The notes: generated by a model not told the origin, from the letters alone. Numbered from the stretch's first letter, positions 1 through 12,237 are shown. The stretch: 64,000 nucleotides of DNA from Toxotes chatareus (GCA_016801885.1 JAFBJY010000388.1:62001-126000); one strand, 5' to 3'. Numbers and translations are program-made.

Positions 1-1356
1 ACAGAGGATTCAATAACCACCACCCTGCACTCAGTCATCACTCATTTGGACCACAAAAACACCTCACGCCAGAATCCTGTACATTGATTTCAGCTCAGCG
101 TTTAACACCATCATCCCACAGACACTAGTGGAGAAACTCCTGCTACTCAGCCTGATCACCGCCACATGTCTCTGGATCCAGGACTTCCTGACCGAGAGAC
201 CACAGTCTGTTTGGGTTGGGAAAAACATCTCCAAATCCATAACGCTGAGCACTGGTTCTCCCCAAGGGTGTGTACTCAGTCCACTACTGTTTACACTGCT
301 GACACACGACTGTGCAGCCAGAAATGAGGGGAACCTGATCACAAAGTTTGCAGATGACACCACAGTGGTGGGACTCATCAGGGCAAACGATGAATCAGTG
401 TACAGGGAGGAAGTAGATCACCTGGTGGACTGGTGCAGACTGAATAACCTGGTGCTGAACGTGGATAAGACCAAGGAAATGATCATCGCCTTCCGGGCGG
501 ACTCAGCCTGAGCACGCTCCCCTCAGCATCAGGGGCCACCCGTGGAGAGAGTAGAGAACATCAGATTCCTAGGAGTGCAGATCTCACAGGACCTGTGCTG
601 GAAGAAGAACACCTCAGTGATAACAAAGCGGGCCCAGCAGAGACTGCACTTCCTGAGGAGGCTGAAAAAAGCCTCTCTCCCCACCTGCATCCTCAGGACC
701 TTTTACAGAGGCGTGGTGGAGAACGTCCTGACATACTGCATGTCCACTTGGTACTGCAGCTGCAGTATGGCGGACAGGAAAGCCTTACAGACAATAGTCA
801 GGGGGCAGAGAAGATTATTGGAGTTTCTCTTCCCTCTGTCCAAGATCTCTTCCAGAGCCGCTGCAGGAGCAGAGCTCTGGGCATAGTTAAGGACTCCTCA
901 CACCCTCTCCACAGATTTGTTGAACTGCTACCTTCAGGCAAAAGATACCGGAGCATAAAAGGCAGAACCTCCAGACTCACCAACAGCTTCCTACCACAAG
1001 CTGTTAGACTACTGAACAGCTGAATCACCACCAAAGACAGCTTAAATGGGTGTTTCACCTGGCACTGGTCACTCTTATGCACAGCACTGGCACTTTATTG
1101 ACAGTTGCTGCTATGGACATCACAATTTTTGCACAATGGGCGTCTTGCAATATATAGGGGGGATTTGAGTGTGTTCATTTCTTTACTTCTCTTAGTACTT
1201 ATTTAGTATTTATTATTACTATTTTATTATTATTTTATTTCTCTATGTTGACCTTCACTCTCCTGACCCCAGGAAACGCTGTCTCATTTTGTCTGCACTG
1301 CAGTTGTATGTACGGCAAAGTGACAATAAAGCCTGATTTGATTTGATTTGATTTGA
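1..1356 (+). mobile_element. LINE A, copy 1 (L2/CR1-type, 3' part)
   Basis: Non-LTR retrotransposon cut by the window edge. Bases 1-1022 encode the reverse transcriptase and C-terminal part of ORF2, broken by small frameshifts. Visible are the FSSAFNT block, STGSPQGCVLSPLLF, the catalytic FADDT motif near 350-362, and the tail ending RLLNS-stop at 1021. The 3' UTR ends in TGACAATAAA followed by four TGATT-like repeats at about 1330-1356. The same element occupies 34150-36676, and position 1 here equals about 35321 there, so this is the same insertion duplicated with its host gene. It is dead because of frameshifts. Confidence 0.9.
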
Positions 1357-1787
1357 TGTTCATGTGTTTTACAAGAAATTTCACTTTGAGATTTGATGTT
1401 CCAGAGCAGTTTCAAACAGATGAAAGGAAAAAAAGAAAGAAGAAGAAAAAGTCGTCTCACTGATCTGTAGTCAGTGTTGCAGTTTGCTCATGTTGTGAAT
1501 ATTACAGGCAAAAAGAAAGAACATGTTTCAGTAATCAGTCCATTTCTTGAAAACAGAGGATGCTTTTTTTCTGTTTTGTTGTATTAAAATGAGCAGAATT
1601 AACATTTTCTCTAAGTGTGTTTTACAAGAAAGAATAGCATTGGCCTGTTCATCTGTCACTCTTCAGTCAACAAAACAGTGGCTGTGGATATTTTAGCCTG
1701 TGCAGGTTTCCTGCTTCTACTTTGCACAACGTCATCGTGGTTTCTATCTGTCCCACGTCATCACTTTGTCTCCCTCCCTTGCTGCAG

Positions 1788-2413
1788 GCATCTGTATGCA
1801 TGGTGAAGGCTGAAGACGCTCAGGCACTGGCTAACTCCACAAATCTCTCCATCAGAATCCATCTCATACACAAAATTAGTTTCAATTCCTTTTTTTTTTT
1901 TTTGGTTATTTTTTGATGTTTGAAGTCTCATTTCTGTTTGATTTCCTTTAGAAACCTGAAGCAGTGCAGTCTCCTGATGCCAACAACAGGTCTGCCACAG
2001 TTATCATCACCGTTCTTCCCTTTAACCCCATATGTTGTTCACTCAACCTGCTCATTTCAAACCTGCACTCAGATATGATTATTTCTGACTTCACAGCAAA
2101 CCTGCTTCAGGACAGGAGAAGGGTCCTGCGGGGAAGACTCAGGTAGGACAACAAAAACCGCCACTGCTAGTCTGCAGGCAGTCAGTGCTAATATATCCAC
2201 ATCTATCACTGTCAACAAATACTCAGTATATCTAGTTAAACTGTACATGATCACATGGAATAAAGTGTAGCTTAGTCACATGTAGTCTGGTTTGTGATGT
2301 CTTGCTTTTGCTGGCTTGTAGTTGTGATGTGTATGAAAACATAGTGAGTGTAGCATCTTCCCCTCCTACTCCCCACTGCAGGAGCTGAGGCTGAACACAA
2401 GACGTCTGATGAG
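1788..2413 (+). pseudogene. znf638-like: znf638-like copy 1: RRM1 C-terminal exon and linker exons
   Basis: Four short exon-like blocks. 1788-1878 encodes an RRM second half (ASVCMVKAEDAQALANST, beta-alpha-beta4 type). 1952-1989 encodes KPEAVQSPDANN. 2111-2142 and 2382-2413 form an acidic linker, the last ending AEHKTSDE before a good GT donor at 2414. All but the first have AG acceptors and GT donors; the first has no convincing donor. 2111-2142 is 32 nt against 33 nt in copy 2 (one C missing in the CC of tgccgggg), which is a frameshift. Reading frames between these small exons were inferred by eye. Confidence 0.55.
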
Positions 2414-2532
2414 GTACAGTTTCCTTCACTTCCATCACATTTTCTTGTGTTTCAGCCTGATACTAAAAACCTTTCAGGTCATTTTCCCCCTCATCAGTCT
2501 GGAAACAGAATTTGATGTTTGGAAATGTAGTA

Positions 2533-4884
2533 ATAAAATAGAATAGAATAGAATCCGTTTATTGTCATTGCACAAAAAGAAGTACAACGAAATTAAAAGT
2601 GCTGTCTGTTTAAGTGCTCTTTTCCAGTACATCACTCCAGTCAACCTTTGAAGACATAAATTATTTAATAAAATGTAGAAATAAAGGTAACTAAATTATA
2701 ATCTAAAACAGATAATTGTATAATCTAAAAACATAACAAATATAAATCATGAATAAATTCAAGGCAGTTAATGAATTGTGATTTTTTGGGCTGAATTAAT
2801 GCTTTTTATTGCCTAAGGGAAAAGAAGTGTTCTTCAGGCGCTTTGTCCTGGCCTTGATGCTCCAGAGACGTTTTCCTGAGGGTAACAGGCTGAACAGCTG
2901 GTGGGACGGATGGTAGGGGTCTCTGAGGATTCTCTCAGCTCTGGAGAGATAGCGAGAGCTGGAGATGTCCTCAAGAGATGGCAGTGGACAGCCCGTGATT
3001 TTTTCTGCTGTCCTGATGACCCTCTGCAGTGTCCTCTTGTCCCCAGCAGAGCATCCAGAGTACCACACAGTAATGCCATATACCAACACCGCCTGGATTG
3101 TCATGTGATCGAAGGACACCAGCAGGTTTCGGAGCGGTCTCAAGAAGTGCAAAGGCTGCTGGGCCTTCTTTACCAGGGTTGGGGTGTTGGCTGACCAGGA
3201 GAGGTCCTCAGAGATGTAGGTCCCCAGGAACTTGAAGGTTCAGACCCTCTCCACCAGGGCACCATTTATGAAGAGAGGGGGTGGTTCGGTCCTCTTCCTT
3301 CGGACGTCTCTCACCATCTCCTTGGTTTTTCATGTGTTGAGCAACAAGTTATTTCTGTCACACCATTTAGCCAGTCTCTGTATGTCCTCTCTGTAAAGTG
3401 ACTCACCTCCTCCAACAACAGTGGTGTCAGCAGCAAATTTGATGATGGTGTTTGAGGAGTGAGTGGTGGGTGTACAGGGTATACAGGAGAGGGCTAAGCA
3501 CGCAGCCATGGGGGGAGCCAGTGCTGAGTGTGAGTGTGAAGGAACAGTGGGGGCCAAGTCTTGTTTTTTGCGCTCGGTCTGTTAAAAAGTCCTTAATCCA
3601 GGCACAGCTGGAGGAAGGGAAATCCAGGGCATGCACTTTATTTACCAGTATCTGTGGGACTGTTGTGTTAAAAGCTGAACTAAAATCAACAAAGAGTGTC
3701 CTAACATAGCTCCCCGGCTGCTCCAGGTGGGACAGGACGGTATGGAGGGCAATGCTGATGGCATCCTCTGTTGACCTGTTATGCAAACTGATGATGGTCG
3801 AAGGAGAGTGGGAGGAGCCTTTTAATGTGCTGGGCCACAAGTCTTTCAAAGCATTTCATGACCACAGATGTTAATGCAATTGGTCTGTAGTCATTCAGGC
3901 TGTGTATTGAGTTTTTTTTTCCAACCGGAACGATGGTAGCTGACTTGAGGCAGGGAGGGATGGTTGCCTGTGTCAGAGAGAGGTTGAAAATCCGGGTAAG
4001 GACCCCCGCCAGCTGGTGGGCACAGGCTTTTAGTACCTTCCCGAGTCCTCCATCCGGCCCGGCTGCTTTCCTCGGGTTGATCTTCTCTACAACCACGCAA
4101 ACTTGATGTTCCTTGAGAGTGAGGGCTGGGGGGGTGTAGGTCTGGCAGTGTTTAGTGGCTGTATGGGGTTTTCCAACTTCAAAGTGGGCAAAGAAATGGT
4201 TCAGTTCCTCTGCCAGTGAGAGGTCTGTGCTGACTGACCCAGATGTAGCTCCTTTGTAGTTGGTGAGGTGTTGTATTCCTTGCCAGACTTGCCGTGAGTT
4301 GTTATTTGCCAGATAGTCCTCCACTTTCCTCTTGTATTCTGCCTTTGCAGCCTTGATGCCTCTTTTCAGGTCTGCTCTTGTCTGGTTATACAGGACTTTA
4401 TCCCCAGATTTCAAGGCTGTGTTTCGGGCCCTCAACAGATCCCGTACTTCCTTGGTCATCCCTGGTTTTTGGTTTGGATAAACCTTGATGTTCTTGTTTA
4501 CTGTCACATTAACTGTGCAGCTGTTTATAGAAAAAAGTACAGTCTCTGTATAGTCCTCCAGGGGCTGACGTTCAAAAATGTTCCAGTTGGTGCGTGCCAG
4601 GTTTTAATGGACTTGGCGGTGGGCCCAGTCTTCCTCCGAACAGGGGTGTATGCAGGGAAGAGCAGCAGTGATGTGTGATCTGATAGTCCCAGATGTGGAG
4701 AGGCTACTGCTCTGTATGCTTGCTTTATGTTGGAATAAACAGGGTCCAGTGTATTGTTTCCTCTGGTGGCAAATTTGGGAAACACAGTTTTTAAGCATGC
4801 CTGATTGAAGTCACCCGCAACAAGAAACACTCCCTTGGGATGAGCTCTTTGCTGTTTGTTTATAATGTCCTGGAGACGTGCGAG
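2533..4884 (-). mobile_element. LINE B, copy 1 (L2-type, antisense, in intron)
   Basis: Antisense non-LTR retrotransposon. Its 3' end lies at the left: the complement reads TGACAATAAA followed by ATTCTATTCTATTC repeats at 2533-2575. Read on the - strand from 4911 to 2796 are an endonuclease C-terminal part (GDFN and SDH motifs), the linker, RT blocks (KAAGPDGG, NDYRPIALTSVVMKCFERL, FSSAFNT, STGSP.GCVLSPLLYTLYT, FAADTTVVGGG) and the C-terminal tail (LPSGKRLWSIKARTKRLKN). The catalytic aspartates read AADT, and frameshifts break ORF2. The same insertion lies at 37723-39956 in copy 2. In copy 1 its left neighbour keeps the element's 3' end, which copy 2 has lost. Confidence 0.9.
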
Positions 4885-5012
4885 AGTGGGACTGCTTTGT
4901 GGACAGTCCACACACTCAATCTGTCCATAGATACTAGTATCTGGATTGTTGACCTGTTACAAAGTTCATCTTCCTACAGCACCGTGTTAAAAACATCCTT
5001 ATTGTATGTTAG

Positions 5013-5385
5013 GTGCTTGTGTCAGTGGCAGACACAGAGATTGCTCAACAGATAGTGAAAGTCCACTCCTTCATCCCCACCAAGATTAAAGACTGTGAGC
5101 TGAAGATAATCCATGTCAAACAGCGTATTGGCCTCAGCACACCGGTAAGGCCTCTCATCATTCACCCACATCCTTTACAGGACACTCATCATCTTTGTCT
5201 CCTCCTCTGCTCTAATCTTCTATATTAAATATCTTCCTTTTGTGTTCTTGCTTCTTTCATCTTGTGCTTAGTGCAGCATTTCTACTTGTTTGTGAACCTT
5301 GAGCAGTAACTGCTGATTAACAGTAAAAAACCTCTTTACACAGGTGGCTCTCTACAATCTGCTGATGGGATCAGTGGAGCCATTA
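5013..5385 (+). pseudogene. znf638-like: znf638-like copy 1: RRM2 second half, two exons
   Basis: Exon 5013-5144 (132 nt, 44 codons) encodes VLVSVADTEIAQ...KIKDCELKII...GLSTP, an RRM C-terminal half, followed by a GTAAGG donor. Exon 5344-5385 (14 codons) encodes VALYNLLMGSVEPL, with a GTGAGT donor. Both are in frame and match copy 2 (40362-40493 and 42458-42499) apart from a Q for E. The preceding RRM exon (copy 2 40023-40142) is absent from copy 1, so the first half of this RRM is gone. Confidence 0.75.
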
Positions 5386-5730
5386 GTGAGTATTTCTACC
5401 ATTAGATATTTCTATGCACTTCATCTTATTTATTGCTTGATGTAACAAGGACAGTGCACGTTAATAAACTTTGCTGGAAATACACCAGGGACAAGTGTAG
5501 ATGATCCAAATGTACATTTACACGAAGCTCTTTAAAGTAATGAACCTAAATCAGGCTGAAGGGTCTTACTGTCAAACTGCAGCAGTAAGTGTTCACTTGT
5601 CCCTGTCCTACATTTTAGATGTAGATAAACAGGGACAGTCCTGTAAAACGTGACGTCTGCTGGAACTTTACAACTAGTTTTTGTTGGAAAGTACATTAAA
5701 GTAAGAAAACAGTATATTTCATGAGTAAAA

Positions 5731-7723
5731 AACCAAGATGGCGGCGCACAGTGGTGCAGCGGCTTCTCGAGCTCCCGGGATTAAGCCTTATTTTTCCAAC
5801 TTCGAGGAGCTTTTAGCTCTAGTTTAGTGCTAAATTTGCGTGTAAGGTACAGCTCTACAGAACTTATGTTCGTAACATCAAGTGCATCACAAACTACAAC
5901 ACCAGGGATGCACAATGCCCACTGGACCCTGCCAGATGCACTCAACAGATTCTATGCCCACTTGAGGATCCTGACCCCCCCCTCCCCCTCCTGCACCAGA
6001 CTCACACCACCACCCCTCAGTGTGACCACAGCTGAAGTGAGGAGAACCCTTACAGGAATTAACCCCCGCAAAGCTGCAGGCCCCGACAACATCCCAGGGC
6101 GGGTACTGAGGGACTGTGCTCATCAGTTGTCTGAGGTGCTGACGGACATTTTAACACCTCACTGTCACTGGCATCTGTCCCCACCTGCTTAAAGACCTGC
6201 CACAATTGTCCCCGTCCCCAAGTGCTCCACAGTGACAGGCCTCAATGACTACCGACCCACAGCTCTGACCCTTGTAGTCATGAAGTGCTTTGAGAGGCTG
6301 GTCATGGGCCACATCAAAGACTCCATTGATGTCACTGTGGACCCCCACCAGTACACCTACAGGAAGAACCGCTCCACTGATGACGCCCGTCTCATCAGTG
6401 GTCCACACAACCCTCAACCACCTGGAGAGCAGGAACTCGTGACGTCCCTCTGCTCTTCCTGGACTTCTCATCAGCCTTCAATACCATCATCCCACAGACC
6501 CTGGTTCAGAAGCTGTCCCTCCTCGGTCTGAGTCCCACACTGGGGAACTGGGTCCTGGACTTTCTGACCAACAGACCACAGACTGTCAGAATCCACAACA
6601 CCATCTCCTCCTCCATCACCCTCAGCACTGGCTCGCCGCCAGAGGGCTGTGTGCTGAGCCCCCTCCTGTTCACCCTGCTGACATATGACGGCTCGGGCGA
6701 GACACCGCAGCTGTCATATAGTGAAGTTCGTGGGACGATTCAGCAGTAGTAGGACGCATCACTGACAACGATGAGTCAAAGTACAGAGAGGAGGTGGAAC
6801 ATCTGGAGCAGTGGTGCAGAAACAACAACCTCTGCATCAATGTGAAAAAGACCAAGGAGATGGTGGTGGACTTCAGGAGAGACAGGTGCCCTCTCCCCCC
6901 CTGCACATCGGAGGAGCAGCTGTGGAGGTGGTCTCCAGCTTCAGGTACCTGAGTGTGCACATCACCGAGGACCTCACCTGGAACACCAACACATCTCATC
7001 TGGTCAGGAAGGCCCACCAGCGCCTCTACTTTCTCGGGAAGCTGCGGCGAGCTGGACTTGGAAGCTCAGTCCTGAGGAGCTTCTGTCACTGTGCGGTGGT
7101 GGAGCGTCCTCTGCACCTGCATCACTGTGTGGCATGGCAGCTGCACTGCTGCTGAGAGGAAGGCTCTGCAGAGGGTGGTAAAGGCTGCACAGAGGACTGT
7201 GGGGAACAGCCTGCCCACCACCTCAGACCTCTACACAGCACCATGCAGAGGGAGGCCCTCCGCATCATGAAGGACTCCACCCGTCCTGCACACAGTCTCT
7301 TCCAACCCCTCCCCTCAGGCAGGCGGTGGAGGAGCATCCGAGCAGGAACAGCTTCTTCCCTAGAGCTGTAAGGCTGCTGAACTCTAACCCTGCCTATAGA
7401 CACCCCTCCCCACCCCCCTTCCCCTCCTCACCCACTTACAACACTATCACTAAGTGCATTACTTTTCTTTGTTCTACCACCACCTCCTACTTGCACGCGT
7501 GCGTATTTATGCACATGCTAATCTCGGCTTCTTTATCTTATCTTTATTTAAATGTTTATATGTTTATATTTTCCCTTATGTTTATGTTTATATTTATATT
7601 TTTCACTCTTACATCTTACATCTCTCTCTTGATGGCTTCAACTGGGACCTGAGAACTAATTTCGTACCATAACATGTAAATGTACTGGTATGACAATAAA
7701 AGTTCCTTGATCCTTGATCCTTG
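5731..7723 (+). mobile_element. LINE C (L2-type, private to copy 1)
   Basis: Non-LTR retrotransposon in an intron of copy 1 and absent at the same place in copy 2 (42830-42845). It starts with a 5' UTR-like stretch containing CAAGATGGCGGC (5734-5745), then jumps to RT-linker sequence, so most of ORF1 and the endonuclease is deleted. Recognisable are INPRKAAGPDNIPGRVL, LNDYRPTALTLVVMKCFERL, RKNRSTDDA, SPLLFTLLT and the C-terminal tail. The catalytic FADD region is corrupted by frameshifts. The 3' end is TGACAATAAAAG plus three TTGATCC-like repeats up to 7723. Clearly defective. Confidence 0.88.
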
Positions 7724-7946
7724 TATAGTAATATTGCAGAAACCCTCATTTACTGATGGTAATGAATATGTCTTCTGTATATCTTCTGCTTTAGTCTTCT
7801 GTGAATCCGCTGGCTAATCAGTGACTGTATGTCCTTTTGTGTCCTCCAGGAGAGTACTGTTCCAGTGGGCTGGAGCAGGCTCTTGGTGATCAGTAATGTC
7901 CTCTGGCTCCTCTGAGGTCCAAAAACTGGTGCCACGCTTTGGTACC

Positions 7947-7968
7947 TGTTAGAAAAATTCTAACATAT
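7947..7968 (-). repeat. ERV-1 residual 3' LTR end (22 bp)
   Basis: TGTTAGAAAAATTCTAACAT plus two bases is shared with the inner edge of the right LTR (13299-13320). To the right the sequence turns directly into env, so the rest of this LTR has been deleted. The core TTAGAAAAATTCTAA is a perfect inverted repeat around AAA. Confidence 0.75.
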
Positions 7969-8531
7969 CCGCCACAATACCACCACACATCCGCCCTGGC
8001 CGTGGTCTGGCTATTAAACCAGATAGGATCAAAGCTCGTGCCATTTCCTGTGATGTTGTAGGTGGAGTTACACCACCGAGGTGACCTACAGAAAGGCCAT
8101 TGTGCATGTATCTAAGAAAACATGTAATTTGCTTTGTAAGGTTTGAAATGTGGTGGAAGTCGGCGAGCAGGCACTGGTGGCAACATGTAGTGTAAATTTT
8201 CGCAATTAGTGGGTGGTGTAGGGGAGAGGAACAGTTGCAACAGACAGACGAAGCCTTCTGGGTCATTAACAGGATCCAATCTAACTGGGGTCGTACCAAG
8301 AGTAGGTCTGGAAACAGCACAAATCATACAGTTAGAAACATGAAGTTGCTTTGCAGAATAATAAATCCAATCAATCCACACATTATTATCAGAGAAACCA
8401 GTCTCAATGGGAAGAGTGTCTTTTAGACTCAGATTAGTAACATACTTAACTACTGGATGGTCGGCAGGTGGTGTAGGTAGGGCAACTGGTGTCTCAGGTG
8501 TAACAGGATTGTTCGATGGCTGACATCGCAC
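7969..8531 (-). pseudogene. env: ERV-1 env surface-subunit fragment
   Basis: The - strand frame 8531-8112 encodes a Pro-rich start, a VWIDWIYYSAKQL segment and paired cysteines, followed after a frameshift by a segment with ADVWWYCGG. This looks like the surface part of a fish ERV envelope. Just upstream (about 8660-8580) is a hydrophobic stretch (SILVVITLIILI) that could be a leader or anchor helix. There is no transmembrane subunit or fusion peptide: the gene is cut off and runs into the LTR remnant. Frames are broken. Confidence 0.55.
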
Positions 8532-9199
8532 TACTATGATTATGAGCTTTATCTGTGTGTCTTAACTGCGTTTATGCGTTGATTTGCTTCCCACCAAAAG
8601 ATGCGGATCAGTATGATAAGTGTGATGACGACAAGTATAGAAACTGTTCCCCGGATCCCTCAACCCAGGCTGTCTGAAAGGATGACATGGTGTAGGTATG
8701 CATATAACCTAAGCCCCTGGACAGTGCTGCAGCACACTCCTCCCAACACAGTATCACCTCTAATTCCTCCGGTAGTGAGATGTATGTCTTCACGGGTTGA
8801 GACAGGTGCCCCTATTGGATTCACCCCCCTTTGCAGCGGCTCTAGCACAGAGAAGTAGGTTTTCTGTTTAGGACGCAGTGTCTGCACGCTCCGGCCCAGG
8901 CAGCTCTCTCACTCTCCTTCAGTGTGTAATTTGTAAAACCATATGTAGTAAATACCTTGTCTATCATAGATACCATCCCCCCTGTTGAGACATGATTAAT
9001 ACCATGGCTCAAAATAGCTGCGTATCTATGTAAACTTTGTGGTAAAATTGGTTTATTTGCTGGTCAGATATATATGTCATTCGTATTCAGTGTTGCACCA
9101 TGTTTAATCCAAATGTCTTTCTCATGTTGTGGAGAGTTGTGTTGGGCAGTCCTCAGGATGTCAATATCTAAGTGTTCTGCCTTATAAGTAAACTGACCA

Positions 9200-10186
9200 A
9201 TTACTTAGCTGTACTGCATCTAACAAAGATAAAATAAGATTTTTATGTTATTTCTTTCCCTGTAGATGTAATCATGCCCCTATTTTTCCATTGTTGAGCA
9301 AAAACATGTATACAAGAAAATGCATACTAGCTGTCAGTATAGATATTTGCTACTTTTTCCTTTCGCTAATTTACAAGCTTCTGTTAGAGCTATTAGTTCA
9401 GCTGCCTGTGCTGACAGGTGTGATGGCAATGGTTTAGCTTTTAATGTTTTATCAAGTGTAACTATAGCTTAGCCAGTGGCATTAGTCCCATCTAAATTCT
9501 TCCTAGATGACCCATCCACAAACATAGTAATATCCGCATTTTCAATTGGAATGTCAGTCAGATCTTTTCTTGGAAAAACCTTTTTTCTCTATTTCTGCCA
9601 TACAGTCATGTGGTTCACCATCTGCAGCTGTAGGCATCAATGTTGATGGATTTAAGGTAGTACATCGCTCTATGGTAAGGTGTAGCTGTGATAGTAATAC
9701 TGTCATACATGAAAGGTGTCGTTCTGGTGATAAATAGGAAAGTTTATTTTGTAGCAAAATTACTGAAACAGCATGTGGTACTTTCAGTATTAATGGATGG
9801 AACAATACTACAGAAGCTGAGGCCTGTACTGCCATGGATGCTGCAATCACAGCTTGAACACATGCAGGCAGAGCTTGTGAGACTGTATCTAATTTAGAAG
9901 AGTAATAAGCTAAAGGTCTATTTTTACCTCCGTATTTTTGAGTCAACACTGATGTCATATATTCATTTTTACAGTCAACAGTTTGTTCAAATAATTTTAA
10001 AATTTTTTTGGTAATCCTAACACAGATTTCCCTACCATTAATTGTTTAATTCTTTCAAATGCTCTGTTGGCTTCTGGAGTCCAAGTAACAAATTCATGCG
10101 CTGCCAAAGGTGTGCTATAAATTAATTCAGATAATGATGCTGTTTCTTCAGCATAATGTGGAATCCAGGCTCTACAGAAATTAGTT
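9200..10186 (-). pseudogene. pol: ERV-1 RT connection and RNase H remnant
   Basis: On the - strand 10186-9990 continues the RT thumb (RAWIPHYAEE). 9958-9554 encodes the connection region (MTSVLTQKYGGKNRPLAYYS). About 9520-9230 encodes RNase H, with FVDGSS and LSAQAAELIALTEACKLA recognisable. Stops and frameshifts interrupt it. Nothing like integrase (HHCC zinc finger or DDE core) follows before env-like sequence at about 8900, so that part seems deleted. Confidence 0.75.
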
Positions 10187-10445
10187 TAGTTAGGGTTAGG
10201 GTTAGGGTTTATTCATTTTTCTCGATCAGCAGTTGCAATAACCCAAAATAGTAATACAAAAAATGAAATAAAATAAAATGTATTCCAAAATAAATATGCA
10301 AAATACAGTGGTTCATGACCAAAAGGTAATAAACCTTCCTCACCAACAGGAAAAACAAAAGAAAGAAAAAATGACACAAACAAAAAGAACAGAAGGACGA
10401 GAAAAAAAAAACAAAAAAAAAAATACAAAATCAAAATTCACCATA
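10187..10445. repeat. A/T-rich insertion with telomere-like repeats inside ERV-1 pol
   Basis: This stretch interrupts the RT thumb: on the - strand the FLGMVN block ends at about 10446 and RAWIPHY begins at about 10186. One edge carries TTAGGGTTAGGGTTAGGG (about 10192-10209) and the rest is A-rich on the + strand with no recognisable coding. The bases AATTT occur at both edges, which could be a short target duplication. Confidence 0.5.
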
Positions 10446-11050
10446 CCAAGAAAAGACATCATTTGCCGCTTGGTTTTAGGTTTAGGAGCTTTTAAAATGG
10501 CTGTTTTTCTTGTCTCATCTAATGACCTCCCTTCACCTGACAAGTCATATCCTAAATATTTAACCTTTGGTTTCCATAGCTGTAGTTTATTTTTACTCAC
10601 TTTGTCTCCTTGCTCTGCAAGGAATGTCAGCAGTGCTAGGGTATCTTGTTTACATTGAGTCTCAGAACACAACAAAATATCATCAACATACAAGAGAGTT
10701 TGACTACAGCGGAGTAAATTTAGAAAGATTAGCTGACATAGCTTGTGAAAAAATTGTTGGACTTTCCCAATAACCCTGTGGTATTCTGGTATAAGTGTAT
10801 TTTTCCCCTTTAAAGGTGAAGGCAAACTAGAATTGATGTTCTTGTGCCACAGGTACTAAAAAACAAAATACATTTGCTAAATCAATAAGAGAAATATTTC
10901 TGTTCTGGATTCATATCATTTAATAACACATATGGACATCATTTAACAATGAATTAAGTATTGATATCCTTTCTTCAGCTTCAGGTTTTAATGGATATTC
11001 TCTCTAATGCAGCCCAAAAGTTAATTTTCGGGAATAAAATGATCAAATAG
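10446..11050 (-). pseudogene. pol: ERV-1 reverse transcriptase remnant
   Basis: On the - strand, from right to left, are a YPLKPEAE block, then a jump to DLANVF, FAFTFKGEKYTYTRIPQGY, the catalytic LLYVDDILLCS near 10690 and KVKYLGYDLSGEGR. It continues into KRQMMSFLGMVN at the left edge. YVDD is the retroviral RT active site. Part of the fingers domain is missing and there are several stops. Confidence 0.8.
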
Positions 11051-11065
11051 GGTTACATAAATAGC

Positions 11066-11616
11066 TCACATTCCTCTCTCTATAGGGGTTATGGCTATAC
11101 CCAAAATAGTCATCAAATCTCTCCCTAACAGGTTTACAGGGCAACATTCGGATAACACAAAAGAATGTGTCACCCTGACGCCTGTATGGGAATCCAATAC
11201 AGGCAGTCCAACTGATAATGCCTTCTCTTTTACCTTGCCATAAGCTGCTCGGACAAACATAGTTTTACATGATTTTTATACTTTTGAATGTTTTGGGAAC
11301 AGGCTATAACAGAACTGCATGCTCCAGAATCACACAGAAATTTCAAATCTTCTCCTGCCACGTTCAAAACAACCTCTGGTCTCTCCTCCATCTCAAAATA
11401 TTTATCTATATTTTGCAAATTCAATATTTCAAATCCCACTCTCTCAACATCATTGGTTAAGTGATCACGGTGTGCGTGTGTGTCGCTATGTGTGTGTGTC
11501 TTCACTACGAGGTCAATGTCATCCTCGATAAAATTAACACCAAGACGGATGTTAAGTTCAAAAGCTTGGATTTCTTTGTTTTGCTTTTCTTTTTTCTTTC
11601 CTCTCCTGTGCCTCAT
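11066..11616 (-). pseudogene. pro: ERV-1 aspartic protease remnant
   Basis: The - strand frames 11616-11230 and 11260-11066 contain FLCDSGACSSV, a retropepsin active-site DSGA motif, and further on NLLGRDLM, the conserved C-terminal LLGRD block. The two halves are in different frames. In this ERV type, protease sits between gag and RT, as here. Confidence 0.75.
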
Positions 11617-11710
11617 GTCTCTCTCTTTCCCTCATCATTCCCTGTCTCCTTCTTTCAGCTTCCTCCAACCACTCCTTTGCTGCTTTATATCCTTCCTTTT
11701 CAGCTTTCCT

Positions 11711-11902
11711 TTACTTCCCCTGCACTTCTCTCTCTATGTCCTCAACAAGGGTTTTACATGCTTCAACTTGCAGTCTCCCCATAAACCCATATTTTGTTCT
11801 CCACTTTTTGAGATATTTTACATTACAATCATTGCGTTGTTGCATACGTTTAGCATCCCCTTCTGATTCTTCTTTCCCACAAACACTGTAATTCTGCCCC
11901 AT
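11711..11902 (-). pseudogene. gag: ERV-1 gag N-terminus
   Basis: A 63-codon open frame begins MGQNYS. A Gly at position 2 followed by a small polar stretch is the classic N-myristoylation signal of matrix proteins. The rest is charged (CKTLVEDIEREVQGK). Further gag runs on in broken frames to about 11620, and capsid and nucleocapsid regions are not recognisable, so most of gag is gone. Confidence 0.5.
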
Positions 11903-12231
11903 TTATTATTTATATATATATATATATACATTTATTTATTTTACACACATATATATTCTTTTAGAGATTTTGTGATTTTTATACCTATTTTATTCTATTT
12001 TATTATGCTTATTTATTCTTATTTTATCAGAATGTCCGTCAGCCAACCAGTTTGTATGGCATAACACCCGAGCAACTGGTCCTTATGATACACATTCGCA
12101 GTGAGCTTGTGTTGACACCGTCAGGTTTCCACTCACTGGTCAGAATATATCAGAGACACTTCAGAACATTCCACGCTTTACTCTATTTCCCTACAACTTT
12201 ACTTCTCAGTATTTATGTCCTTTTTATTTGT

Positions 12232-12237
<6 letters not shown>

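Noticed and set aside
8601..8858. Independent + strand gene over the env region
   Set aside because: A short frame without codon or domain support, antisense to env motifs.
10192..10209. Telomere or chromosome end
   Set aside because: Only three TTAGGG units lie inside a retroviral gene, so they are interstitial.
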